A program made the translations under genes and the position numbers. From Acidobacteriota bacterium (GTDB lineage: Bacteria; Acidobacteriota; Aminicenantia; Aminicenantales; Saccharicenantaceae): a DNA stretch of 64,000 nucleotides. The stretch spans positions 280,293-344,292 of the forward strand of contig JBDKSB010000012.1 in the NCBI GenBank assembly GCA_039683095.1, in the 5' to 3' direction. The notes beneath the pieces were generated by a model. That model saw nothing but the letters and a program-made list of their open reading frames with translations. It was not told the origin of the DNA and ran no database searches. This document shows positions 24,107 through 31,782 of the stretch, one piece after another (the first letter of the stretch is position 1; each line of letters begins with the position of its first letter).

Positions 24107-24709
24107 CGCCCGTCCGTCCTTCCCTTTCGGAATCTTGGGCACGTCGAAGCTGGTAGCATCGTACTCGACTTCATAGATCCTTAGAACTCCATCCTTGACG
24201 TGTGTGGTGCCCCAGAGAGGGAAATAGGGCTGAAGCTCGCTAACATTCCCAATCCGATCAGTCAAGAACTCTCCAAGCTTGTCACTAGGAACGACGAGGA
24301 TGCCGCCTTTGATGCCGCCCAACTGCAGGGTGAGGAGGAGCTTGTTGATGGCGCGGTGACTCGAGGAGATGTTCCCTGTCTCCCACTCGAAGCCAATATA
24401 GCACCGATCAAACTGATACAGGGCGTCTAGATCACCGGTTCTCAGGACACCACCCTCGATCTTTGGCAGTTTCTCCGTCTTCCAGCCAAGCTCTCTTAAC
24501 TTGCCCAGGCAGGGCTTTTTGATCGGGCAGACGCCGTTACCCTGATTCCTCTTCTTCCCGCTTTCGGGATAGATGGTGAACTTGCCGGAGCCGTGGGGCC
24601 AATCGGTCTTGCGGATGGCCTTTTCGACGTCGGCGCAGGCCCGTCGCCATTCCGCTGATCGGGGGAATGGACCCTTAGCAAGAATGTCGTAGCGCCCGGT
24701 AATCTTCAT
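24098..24709 (-). CDS. Putative type II restriction endonuclease (BamHI/BglII-like fold)
   Basis: A 203-residue protein next to the methyltransferase. DLDALYQFDRCYIGFEWETGN followed by SSHRAINKLLLTLQLGGIKGGILVVPS fits a PD-(D/E)xK core of the BamHI/BglII/BstYI sort, with Asp and the E-x-E pair (EWE) as metal ligands and the region after GGIKGGILVVP as the core strand. Length is right for an orthodox type II enzyme. The start has no Shine-Dalgarno, but CATAAT lies seven bases before it, so a leaderless mRNA is predicted. The function is inferred from the motif and the gene pairing; sequence identity to a known enzyme was not tested. Confidence 0.7.
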   Translation of the reverse strand: MKITGRYDILAKGPFPRSAEWRRACADVEKAIRKTDWPHGSGKFTIYPESGKKRNQGNGVCPIKKPCLGKLRELGWKTEKLPKIEGGVLRTGDLDALYQFDRCYIGFEWETGNISSSHRAINKLLLTLQLGGIKGGILVVPSDKLGEFLTDRIGNVSELQPYFPLWGTTHVKDGVLRIYEVEYDATSFDVPKIPKGKDGRALG

Positions 24710-24716
24710 TACTCAG

Positions 24717-24745
24717 ATTATGTAACAAGTGGGCCAAACAAGCAA
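24717..24745 (-). promoter_or_regulatory. Leaderless promoter of the putative nuclease
   Basis: Minus strand: TTGCTT (24,740-24,745), 17-bp spacer, CATAAT (24,717-24,722), then seven bases to the ATG. Confidence 0.5.
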
Positions 24746-24818
24746 CGTCGAAGGTCAGACTTGACAAGCTGGCGGGCGATGCTGGCATACTAATGAATAA
24801 AAGGGTGAAAGAAAGAAC

Positions 24819-25178
24819 ATGATGAGAGAGATTGACAAGGGCCTCAATGCTAAGACCATGACCGACCTGATCATCCCGTCCTTCGAACTTATCAACGAAT
24901 ACCTCCTTGACAAGAACCTGAAACCTGAGTGGGTCAAGGAGCCCGAGAGGCATAAGATTAGGTTTACCGCGCCAAACGGAGATGGTTGCGTATTCAGCGT
25001 AGGTGCCGAAAACCGATGGAAGACGGCGGAGGACACAATGCCATTTCCGGTTGTGGTCTTCAACTTCCACATGGGGAACCTCAATGTGATCGATACCGGC
25101 TCCACTCCGCTTGAGGGACTTACACCCCGCCGGATACTGACGTGGTTCAAGGGCGTATTCTGGCTCTGGCTCGAATGA
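24819..25178 (+). CDS. Hypothetical cytosolic protein, 119 residues
   Basis: A 119-residue protein with no recognised family. The N-half is helical (TDLIIPSFELINEYLLDKNL) and the C-half is beta-rich and aromatic, ending LTWFKGVFWLWLE. It lacks a leader. The upstream sequence has AAAGAAAGAA but no strong ribosome-binding site; two in-frame ATGs are adjacent. Low GC and position between the nuclease and the membrane protein mark it as element cargo. Confidence 0.6.
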   Translation: MMREIDKGLNAKTMTDLIIPSFELINEYLLDKNLKPEWVKEPERHKIRFTAPNGDGCVFSVGAENRWKTAEDTMPFPVVVFNFHMGNLNVIDTGSTPLEGLTPRRILTWFKGVFWLWLE

Positions 25179-25202
25179 GATGCTGGTAGGAGGATAAGCT
25201 CC

Positions 25203-25694
25203 GTGAATTATTGGAAGTCGCTAGGAAAATTCTTATGGAAAACGCTTGCTGGAATGCTGGTTATCCTTGGCGTATTTCAATGGGGAGTAAAACTTAAAGT
25301 AGCAACGTGGGTGATTCCTGATTGGATAATCCTTGTAATCCTTGCCTTTACTTTGGCAGTGGTGGGTTTCACCGCGTACTTCGTTGCTCATAGTCCCAAA
25401 GTCGGAACTGTCAAGAAACCTAAGGAACCCGAGATAAGCCTCAACGAAGATGAATGTTTTGTAATCGTTGCATTATCACTTAATAAGGATCGGAATATTA
25501 TGAGGGATAGTCTGCGGAAACTATTTATGGAAAAACTTAAGGGAAAGAATGATCTTGACTTTAATATAGTACTGAACAAATTACATCAACTTAAATTTGT
25601 GGACTTCACTAAGACCTACATGGGTGAGTATGTTTCCATCCTGCCACGGGGCCTTGAGCACTGCGAGAAGATCCGAGACGCGTCAAAGAAATGA
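25203..25694 (+). CDS. Membrane protein with two TM helices and a cytosolic winged-helix-like domain
   Basis: A 163-residue protein. Two transmembrane helices (about 15-30 and 38-62: TLAGMLVILGVFQWGV and WIILVILAFTLAVVGFTAYFV) are followed by a soluble part of about 95 residues that resembles a winged helix (EDECFVIVALSLNKDRNIMRDSLRKLFMEK...). The start is GTG with AGGAGG about nine bases upstream. This is the most AT-rich gene of the element. A membrane anchor joined to a sensor or adaptor domain is a common form of phage-defence effector, but no family is recognised and the role is inference. Confidence 0.65.
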   Translation: MNYWKSLGKFLWKTLAGMLVILGVFQWGVKLKVATWVIPDWIILVILAFTLAVVGFTAYFVAHSPKVGTVKKPKEPEISLNEDECFVIVALSLNKDRNIMRDSLRKLFMEKLKGKNDLDFNIVLNKLHQLKFVDFTKTYMGEYVSILPRGLEHCEKIRDASKK

Positions 25695-25816
25695 GGCGCC
25701 GAGGGGCCAGAGGCCAAGTGATCGGCATAGCCCCAATGATCAAAGAGGACGCCGGTTAGGGCGAATATCGCGCCTCGTTATATAAAGACGCTCGGAAGCG
25801 GGGAGGATTCTCACAA

Positions 25817-25845
25817 TTGAATGCTTGCCTCGGCCGTGCTATTCT
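25817..25845 (+). promoter_or_regulatory. DUF4238 gene promoter
   Basis: TTGAAT (25,817-25,822), 17-bp spacer, TATTCT (25,840-25,845), 11 nt before the ATG. No Shine-Dalgarno is seen, so the mRNA is nearly leaderless. Confidence 0.5.
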
Positions 25846-25856
25846 TTCTCTAAAGA

Positions 25857-26717
25857 ATGGGGCAACATAGTCTGCCACAGTACTATCTGCGTGGCTTTGC
25901 GCCGACGGGGACGAAAGCAATCTGGAGGTATGAGAAGGGGAAGCCCAATCCCCTCTCCCTCCAAATCAAAAGCGCCGCCCAACGGAAGCAACTCTATGGC
26001 AAGGTCGAAGCCTACCTCGCTCAGGAAATCGAGGGACCTGCGAACGCCATATTAAAGAAGATCGAGAATCGCGAAGCGATCTCAGACTCCGAGAAACTGG
26101 CCTTCAGCAGGTACGTATTCGTATTTTGGAAACGCGTTGAGGCCGCATTCGAGAGATTCAAAGAAAAGAGCCCGAAGGTCGCCCATGACGAGATGCAGAA
26201 GCTAGAAGCCTGCCTTCGTGAGCTTGAGAAACAAAATCCCGACAAAGCCGAGCGTTGTGAGGAGATCAGAAAGGACGGGCAGAGGATATATAACGATCTA
26301 GCGCAGAACCCAACGAAGCAGATTTGGGGCAAGTCCATCCAATATAGTAATGAGCAGATGCCGGAAGTGATGAGCAAGATGACGTGGGTTTTCTACACTT
26401 GCACGTACCCGGACATCTTTATAACCAGTGACAATCCAGTTTTCATTCACGCGATCGGCATAGGCAAGCCACACTCGGACATGTCATTCCCGGTAACGAA
26501 AGAGGTAGCCCTTCTGGCTACCTGGAGGAAGGGGAGCAACCTCCGGTATCGTGAAGCGTGTCCCCAGCAGATAAGGGAGTTGAACAGGAGGACGGCGTTC
26601 AACGCGTTACGCTTCGCCTTTGCCTCTGGAAATAAGGCATGGATCACTGACTTGCTGAACAAGCCGGAGCACCAAGTCCATTTGTGGGTTCAGCAATTTC
26701 CTGACAAAGCACGGTGA
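25857..26717 (+). CDS. DUF4238-family protein
   Basis: A 286-residue DUF4238 protein. The family start QHSLPQYYLRGFAPTGTKAIWRYEKGK is followed by YGKVEAYLAQEIEGPANAILKKI, and the later block FYTCTYPDIFITSDNPVFIH is the conserved ITSDNPV motif. The fold and biochemistry are unknown; members often lie in mobile elements and defence islands. It has its own promoter and no ribosome-binding site. It reads alone, followed by about 165 bp before the next small gene. Family placement is firm on the motif pattern, function is not assigned. Confidence 0.82.
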   Translation: MGQHSLPQYYLRGFAPTGTKAIWRYEKGKPNPLSLQIKSAAQRKQLYGKVEAYLAQEIEGPANAILKKIENREAISDSEKLAFSRYVFVFWKRVEAAFERFKEKSPKVAHDEMQKLEACLRELEKQNPDKAERCEEIRKDGQRIYNDLAQNPTKQIWGKSIQYSNEQMPEVMSKMTWVFYTCTYPDIFITSDNPVFIHAIGIGKPHSDMSFPVTKEVALLATWRKGSNLRYREACPQQIRELNRRTAFNALRFAFASGNKAWITDLLNKPEHQVHLWVQQFPDKAR

Positions 26718-26881
26718 CCCAATCTCTCGCTGGTGCTCCGAGTCCCCTAATCCTCTTTCAAACGACTTAGGTCTTTCACCCCCCCCCGTAAAATCAGCTA
26801 GCCTAAAAACGCGAGAATTGGCCGTCGGTATCACCTCTAGGGGTGATTCGTTGTCCCCCAAAAGGAGTTACCCTCTGAGCC

Positions 26882-27055
26882 GTGAAAAAGAGATACCAGC
26901 GACAGCGGACGCGGGCAGAGCGGTATGCGTTCTGGACGCTGTTCATTTCTATCTTGGCGCTGCTCGTGACATTGATCGGACTTCTGCGTCAGGAGCGCCC
27001 CCTGCCGAGCCAGCCGGTGACAGTCATTATCCAACTTCCTCATGATGGGATCTAG
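26882..27055 (+). CDS. Small single-span membrane protein
   Basis: A 57-residue protein with a GTG start. It has a basic N-terminus (KKRYQRQRTRAERYA), one transmembrane helix (FWTLFISILALLVTLIGLL) and a short tail (RQERPLPSQPVTVIIQLPHDGI). AAAGGAG lies upstream with a longish spacing of about 14 bases. The basic-then-hydrophobic layout fits a real membrane protein, of holin or toxin type in size. It sits just before the iteron array. No homologue is recognised. Confidence 0.5.
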   Translation: MKKRYQRQRTRAERYAFWTLFISILALLVTLIGLLRQERPLPSQPVTVIIQLPHDGI

Positions 27056-27060
27056 CAGAC

Positions 27061-27286
27061 CAAGAGCATCAACTCCCTACCATGACTTTCTTGATGCTCT
27101 TGACCTTCTTGATGCTCTTGACCATCTTGAAGGCCTTGCAGGCCTTATAAGAACGTCAAATATAAATTATTGATTAATATATATGATAATCATTTAGGGG
27201 TAATGGTGGGCCTGTCTAAATAGTTGATTTATATAGAACATCTTCAAGAGCATCAAGAGCATCAATGAATTATGTTGATGCTCTTG
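27061..27286. repeat. Iteron array around an AT-rich core, candidate replication origin
   Basis: The 12-bp unit CAAGAGCATCAA or its complement TTGATGCTCTTG occurs six times without mismatch: 27,061, 27,091, 27,109, 27,245, 27,254 and 27,275 (start positions). Two copies are in 18-bp tandem, two overlap by three bases, and they flank a core (27,140-27,240) of about 100 bp that is very AT-rich. A short hairpin AAGGCC/GGCCTT lies at the left edge of the core. This is the textbook layout of a Rep-binding iteron origin, though a partition site would look similar. Confidence 0.7.
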
Positions 27287-27590
27287 CGGCCTGTCGTGGG
27301 AATCCTGGGCCAGCAAGTTTATAACACCTGGGATGTGTGGGCTATAGCAAGAATCGTAGGCCGAGTGGGCCGGTTGCCCAGCGGGCAGGGCTACAAACTC
27401 CTGCCCCCCACCACGACAAGCGCACCAGCGCGGGGTCTAAGCTCAAAATGGCCCCTTAGTGATCTATCGGGTGCCCGGTCGGGGGCCTGATCAAGCCCTG
27501 AATCCAGGCAATAACTATTGAGCGCCTGTCTCGGAATCTTGCTGAGCGGGGCCTGCTTCTCCTGATGCGATTTAAGGTCTAGTTAAGACA
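27287..27590. other. Gap after the iteron array
   Basis: About 300 bp. A 72-codon frame starts inside the last iteron but has no ribosome-binding site and ends in low-complexity sequence, so it was not called. I see no RNA gene. Confidence 0.4.
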
Positions 27591-27640
27591 GTCAATAGTC
27601 TTTATAGAGTATTGACACTGAGATTTTTGGATTTTATAAT
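27591..27640 (+). promoter_or_regulatory. Full-consensus promoter of the right-hand module, with operator-like repeat
   Basis: TTGACA (27,612-27,617), exact 17-bp spacer, TATAAT (27,635-27,640). An inverted repeat GTCAATA/TATTGAC (27,591-27,597 and 27,610-27,616) overlaps the -35 box and could bind a repressor. Such a strong promoter in an integrated element would normally be held off by a regulator. Confidence 0.8.
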
Positions 27641-27660
27641 TGATGGTGAAGGTGAACAGA

Positions 27661-28032
27661 ATGGATAACACGAGAAGGAAGAATCTGAGGGGCCTCCCCC
27701 AGCGCCTTAAGGCGATAGTTGACCGAATCGCCAAAGCCGAGTTCGAGGAAATGGGGCCAACTCCGATCATCACCGGTGCACCGCCCGGCATCACAACCCC
27801 TGACTCCGACTATCTTGCGTTCTGGCGCATCGAAGGAGCGATTGAGTTCAACACATTAGGTGGGCGGGAGTGGTTCCTTCAGGCGTCGGATGAGCAATTG
27901 GAGCAGATCGTCCGACATGAGCTTCTTCATGGACTCCTCTGGCAACGGGGCGAACCGAACGGGGACACGGATCTCCCGTTCATTATCGAGTGTGCGAAGC
28001 GCAACATTCTAGTGAACGAGTCCAGCATATAA
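27661..28032 (+). CDS. HELLH-motif zinc metallopeptidase-like protein
   Basis: A 123-residue protein with a gluzincin-type motif HELLHGLL (HExxH at 86-90). The N-half is basic and helical, followed by a beta-rich region. It is short for a peptidase and resembles small phage metallopeptidase-like proteins. The ATG at 27,661 has GAAGGTGA at a good distance; an ATG 18 nt earlier overlaps the -10 box region of the mRNA start. It is the first gene behind the strong promoter. The target is unknown; anti-host or regulator cleavage is possible. Confidence 0.7.
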   Translation: MDNTRRKNLRGLPQRLKAIVDRIAKAEFEEMGPTPIITGAPPGITTPDSDYLAFWRIEGAIEFNTLGGREWFLQASDEQLEQIVRHELLHGLLWQRGEPNGDTDLPFIIECAKRNILVNESSI

Positions 28033-28057
28033 GTGCTAAAGCGTAAAGGAATCGAAC

Positions 28058-28744
28058 ATGACTAATCCCGAAGGCTGGCAAGGTGATACCGGCCAGCATG
28101 TCCGCTACCTGATCGATGATCAAGTCGACGCTTTCTTTAAGGCGGTAGAGGCCAACACGGACCCTGCCCTGCGGGTCCGGGACACGGCCCTTTTCCGCTT
28201 GATGTTGTCGTATGGCTTGCGCTGTAAAGAAGCGGAGATCCTCACCATCCCGCACGACGTTGACCTTGCCTCCGATCCGCCGCGACTCTGGGTCACGCGA
28301 GTGAAGGAGAAGCACTGGCGCACCGATCCCAAGACCGGCGAGAAGCGCTACATAAAGAAAGACCGTCGAGGGCACTGGTATCCCCTCACCCGCCGAAACG
28401 TCGAGCGCCTGAAGGCATGGCTCTCGGTCCGACGCAAGTTCACAAAGGCCAAGGACGGGCCTCTCTTCATAACCATCCACGGCGAGCCGATCACCGCGAA
28501 TTACATCTATCACATCACGGCCCGCTATGGCGCGAAGGCCGGGATTGAAGGGCTCTACCCGCACCAGTTCAGGCACACGGCGGCAATCAGGCTTGCCCGC
28601 GAAGGCGCGTCAGCCTTCGCAATAAAAGAGGCCTTGGGTCATGTTAGCGTATTGTCCAGTGAACATTACGTGACCATGGCTGGCCCTGCCCGATTGAAGA
28701 TGGACCTGGCCTCACTGGAACGGATCGAAGGAGCCGACGAATGA
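28058..28744 (+). CDS. Tyrosine recombinase, catalytic domain only
   Basis: A 228-residue tyrosine recombinase. The catalytic set is visible: Arg55 (SYGLRCKEAEIL), His169 and Arg172 (HQFRHTAAIRL), His195 (LGHVSVLSS) and the nucleophile Tyr204 (EHYVTM). The N-terminal SAM-like core-binding domain seems missing, as the arginine box starts at about residue 50. AAAGGAAT precedes the ATG. It overlaps the next gene by four bases. It may resolve multimers or help excision rather than act as the main integrase, because the serine recombinase is the gene at the att site. Confidence 0.9.
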   Translation: MTNPEGWQGDTGQHVRYLIDDQVDAFFKAVEANTDPALRVRDTALFRLMLSYGLRCKEAEILTIPHDVDLASDPPRLWVTRVKEKHWRTDPKTGEKRYIKKDRRGHWYPLTRRNVERLKAWLSVRRKFTKAKDGPLFITIHGEPITANYIYHITARYGAKAGIEGLYPHQFRHTAAIRLAREGASAFAIKEALGHVSVLSSEHYVTMAGPARLKMDLASLERIEGADE

Positions 28745-29568
28745 CTAACGACGCTGAATGGATAAACACACGCGGACGATTCCTGAAAGGCGAGCTTGAG
28801 GCCTACATCAGGACAGGCACGGACCTGCCCGGCTTGATCAAGGCCGCCGAGACGTTTACCCGGCAATACTGCCATCGGCTCGAACTCAAGCCCCAACGGA
28901 CCGAGGAAAAGGTTAGAGATATGCGCGAGCGCCTGCTCCCGGCCTGGCTGGCCGATCATCCGAAGGATGACTGGTGGGATCATTTCACTCAGTTTGCATT
29001 GTTCTCCATCGAGAACGCGAAGGATGAGCCCCTGGACGCCGTTGGCCTCGACGAGGCCCTGGGCGGTCGCTATGATCAAGCGCCTTACCACGAGCCGGAC
29101 CTTGAGGCCATAGATGAGGAAGTAGCCAAGGCCACGGTGCATGACTTCCTTGAGACCCGCCGTCTGCTCTTCGATAGGGCCGAGAAGTGCTCCTCACCGC
29201 TCTATCAGATGATACTCAGCGACCCCGAGAAGCATCAGGCGTTGCTGGCCTTATTTGTTGTGCTTGACCCTGACACGTTCGAGGCCCTGGTCGCTGAGTT
29301 CGCCGGGGAGACGATCTCGTTCCCGTCCGATAAGGCCCTGGGCGACTTCGCCAGGGACCGAGAGATCGTAGAGTCCCGTAACCGGGGCGCTAAGGTCGAG
29401 GACCTGGCCGCCCAACACGGGCTCAAGTCCCCGGGTAGAGTGTCCCAGATCGTCAGCCGCCAACGGGCGCTCCGTCGAGACGATGAGGCATTGGAACGAG
29501 CCTTAATCGCCTCCCTGAATCGTGCACTCCGGGCCTCGGCCAAGGCCCGACGGCTGGCCCGGTTTTAG
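28741..29568 (+). CDS. Putative HTH protein, 275 residues
   Basis: A 275-residue protein coupled to the recombinase gene by an ATGA overlap. The middle is acidic and helical, and residues about 225-250 look like a helix-turn-helix (AKVEDLAAQHGLKSPGRVSQIVSRQRAL) before an Ala/Arg-rich tail. No leader is present. A DNA-binding role, such as late regulator or packaging partner (small terminase-like), is suggested only by the HTH and the position before the packaging genes. No family is recognised. Confidence 0.6.
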   Translation: MTNDAEWINTRGRFLKGELEAYIRTGTDLPGLIKAAETFTRQYCHRLELKPQRTEEKVRDMRERLLPAWLADHPKDDWWDHFTQFALFSIENAKDEPLDAVGLDEALGGRYDQAPYHEPDLEAIDEEVAKATVHDFLETRRLLFDRAEKCSSPLYQMILSDPEKHQALLALFVVLDPDTFEALVAEFAGETISFPSDKALGDFARDREIVESRNRGAKVEDLAAQHGLKSPGRVSQIVSRQRALRRDDEALERALIASLNRALRASAKARRLARF

Positions 29569-29619
29569 TCCCTCTCCCGATTTTCTAAAACTACACCCAT
29601 TTATTGAAGGAGTTGAACT

Positions 29620-30177
29620 ATGCTCATTACAAAGCTGATCAATGACCGACGGCGAGACGACGTGCTGGTCCGCGAAGCGGACTCCACTCCCATTGTGACC
29701 CTGGGACCGGGCGGGCGTGATGAAGTTGCGACAGAGGACCCGTATGCTGTGCTTGCCCCGTTCTCCGAAGTGAGATTTCTGGATGAAGCGCCTTATGCCA
29801 ACTGCACTCCCCGTCCCGACTTCCAGCCACCGCATCGGAAGAGGCCCTGTCTCTTTCTTCTCACCAAGGGCCGCGGCTGGGTCGAGCGCTTGGGACCCCT
29901 GACTCTCATGCGTGGCGTCCCGGTGACAGTGGACCTGTCTCTGGATGATCAATACATCATGTTCAATCGCGTCGAGCTTGGTGTCCCGGTCATGAAGCGC
30001 TTTGCCTCGGAACAGCATGACGGCCTCGTGATGGTCCGCTGGGACTTTGAGGAACGATGCTCCTCGCGGCCCATTGAGGAACTCGAAGCCATCCAGCGCG
30101 AACTAGAGGCGCTGGAGGCTAAGGCCACGCTCGAACGGGCCGCCGTCAGTGCGCTGAATCGAGCGACCGATGAGTGA
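29620..30177 (+). CDS. Hypothetical protein, 185 residues
   Basis: A 185-residue protein of unknown family. A beta-rich body (DDVLVREADSTPIVTLGPGGRDEVATEDPYAV, DLSLDDQYIMFNRVELGVP) is followed by a charged helical tail (PIEELEAIQRELEALEAKATLERAAVSAL). The layout resembles small virion or decoration proteins, but nothing specific is matched. AAGGAG is five to seven bases before the ATG. It lies 50 bp after the HTH gene. The 235 bp after it hold no gene I can support. Confidence 0.6.
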   Translation: MLITKLINDRRRDDVLVREADSTPIVTLGPGGRDEVATEDPYAVLAPFSEVRFLDEAPYANCTPRPDFQPPHRKRPCLFLLTKGRGWVERLGPLTLMRGVPVTVDLSLDDQYIMFNRVELGVPVMKRFASEQHDGLVMVRWDFEERCSSRPIEELEAIQRELEALEAKATLERAAVSALNRATDE

Positions 30178-30412
30178 GGGGGCCGGGAATCTTGACATGC
30201 TGTCCCGGTGCCAGCATCGGCCGAGGCGGAATCCGGACAAGGCCTCTGGAAGCCGTCTCGCCCCTCCTCTTCCTTTCTGTGGTATCAGGGCGCGTCCTTG
30301 CGTCCTTCGTCCGGGCGGGTGCAGGCCCGCGTCGGTCGGCCCCGCCTGGGCGAGAATCTACTGTCCCACCGATCAAGGCCGGGACGGTTCGCTCTTTAGA
30401 TAGGACAATAAG

Positions 30413-31045
30413 ATGCTCTTAACTGAAAAATCTGAGATCCGTCAGACCTCATTGACTGCTGACGGCGATTCCTTCCGCATGAAGGTGCCTGTCCTTCAGT
30501 CAGACATCTTCAATTCCAACAAGCGCCGATATCCACTCGCCGTCGTTAAGGCCGCCGTCGAAGAACTCCGATCAAAACTCCAGAAGCGGATTGCTTACGG
30601 TTCCACCCGCCATGAGAAGAACCTTGAGATTGATCAGGTCAGTCACATCATCGAAGACGTTGAACTCGATGAGAAAGGCCTGGCCTCGGCGGTCATCAGA
30701 ATCTTCAACACTGCCCGGGGCAAGAACCTGTCGGCGATCATCCGAGGTGGTGGCTCGCTGGGCGTCAGCGCCCGGGGCGCCGGCGATGTGGATGAGTCAG
30801 GCAATGTTAAGCCGGGCTACAAATTGCTCGGCCTCGATTTCGTGACCGACCCCTCGTTCAACTTTCACGTCGGCAAGGAAGCCCTGATGTTCGAGTCCCG
30901 CGAGCTTGAGGAAGACGGCCCCATGCCTGAGGAGCTGATGCTTACTAAGGAACAACTCGCCAACCGTTATTTGGGCGCGTTGGTGGCTGGCTTCCGGGGC
31001 GACTTTGAGTCGTACCGGAAACTCTTTGAGAAGAAAGGAAACTAA
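30413..31045 (+). CDS. Prohead protease, T4 gp21 (peptidase S80) type
   Basis: A 210-residue head-maturation protease. The start has the family strands (KVPVLQSDIFNSNKRRYPLAVV), the likely catalytic His67 lies in STRHEKNLEI, and the nucleophile Ser119 in the hallmark GVSARG. LLGLDFVTDPSFN follows as in gp21-type proteins. Such proteases cut scaffolding and capsid proteins during assembly. No major capsid protein follows. The gene is preceded by a 235-bp gap and followed after one base by the next small gene. The assignment is from motifs and length. Confidence 0.85.
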   Translation: MLLTEKSEIRQTSLTADGDSFRMKVPVLQSDIFNSNKRRYPLAVVKAAVEELRSKLQKRIAYGSTRHEKNLEIDQVSHIIEDVELDEKGLASAVIRIFNTARGKNLSAIIRGGGSLGVSARGAGDVDESGNVKPGYKLLGLDFVTDPSFNFHVGKEALMFESRELEEDGPMPEELMLTKEQLANRYLGALVAGFRGDFESYRKLFEKKGN

Positions 31046-31046
31046 G

Positions 31047-31202
31047 ATGGAACAACATTACGAACTCATTATTAAAGTCAATGGCGAAGGCACTCCCGAG
31101 AAAGCCGCCGAGCTGAGCACCAAGGTGATCGAGCAGATCAAAGCTGCTGGCGAGATGAGCCTGGGCAATTTGCAGGCCAGCACCACCCTCATTAAGAAGT
31201 AA
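31047..31202 (+). CDS. Small protein, 51 residues
   Basis: A 51-residue protein (MEQHYELIIKVNGEGTPEKAAELSTKVIEQIKAAG...) with a beta-strand then helices. GAAAGGAAACTAAG precedes the ATG and the gene starts one base after the protease stop. It resembles small phage assembly or inhibitor proteins in size only. Confidence 0.6.
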   Translation: MEQHYELIIKVNGEGTPEKAAELSTKVIEQIKAAGEMSLGNLQASTTLIKK

Positions 31203-31204
31203 TC

Positions 31205-31453
31205 ATGCTTCAATATGCTTGGAGCGGACCGGAGGACCCCCGCGCCTGCGGTGAGGTTCTGGACGATCTTGAAACGGCTGAGATGCCGATGGGAGAGTGG
31301 CGCTTCTTTATTTGGAACGATGAGAACGGCGACGAGTATGACGTCGTGGGTTGGGTCGGTCCCGGTGAGACGTTCCCGGCCAGCTTTGACGAAGACGCCG
31401 AGAAGAAAGCGTTCTTCAAGCTCCTGAACATGGAACTCAGGATAGGAGTTTGA
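31205..31453 (+). CDS. Small acidic protein, 82 residues
   Basis: An 82-residue acidic protein (MLQYAWSGPEDPRACGEVLDDLETAEMPMGEWRFFIWNDENGDEYDVVGWVG...). No family is recognised. It starts two bases after the preceding stop codon, inside a tight run of overlapping or abutting genes, so it is likely translated by coupling. No ribosome-binding site stands out. Confidence 0.6.
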   Translation: MLQYAWSGPEDPRACGEVLDDLETAEMPMGEWRFFIWNDENGDEYDVVGWVGPGETFPASFDEDAEKKAFFKLLNMELRIGV

Positions 31454-31454
31454 C

Positions 31455-31727
31455 ATGACAAGGACACCGGCGCTTGGAAGGAGAAACAAGGTAAGAAAAC
31501 TATTCATCGGCAATGTGTCTTACGAAGCCAATGAGGACGATCTGCGGAAGCTCTGCCGTGAGATCGGCCCCATCGTCCGGTTCAATCTAGTGCCGACGCG
31601 TGGTATTGCGTTTTGCACCTACGAAGATGAGGTGGACGCCGCCCGCGCCATTGACGACCTGAACAAGCGGCTTTACATGGGCCGAAGGTTAGTCGTAGAG
31701 GAGGCCCGCGATGCGGGTCAAAGGTAA
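31455..31727 (+). CDS. RNA-binding protein with one RRM domain
   Basis: A 90-residue RRM protein. RNP2 is KLFIGNVSY (residues 15-23) and RNP1 is RGIAFCTY (49-56), with the usual beta-alpha-beta spacing and a final strand LYMGRRLVVEEA. RRM proteins bind single-stranded RNA through aromatic residues on these strands. Bacterial RRMs are mostly known from cyanobacteria and some proteobacteria, and it is unusual to find one among packaging genes. It begins two bases after the preceding stop codon and ends just before the next gene. Role in phage RNA control is speculation. Confidence 0.85.
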   Translation: MTRTPALGRRNKVRKLFIGNVSYEANEDDLRKLCREIGPIVRFNLVPTRGIAFCTYEDEVDAARAIDDLNKRLYMGRRLVVEEARDAGQR

Positions 31728-31782
31728 AGTCCGGGCCGCCTTTATACGACGGACAAGGGGCTTGATCAAAGGGAGAAAGAAG

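Noticed and set aside
26777-26788. Run of nine C residues
   Set aside because: Intergenic and could be an assembly error; no sign of phase variation.
27272-27490. 72-codon frame starting in the last iteron
   Set aside because: No ribosome-binding site and low-complexity end.
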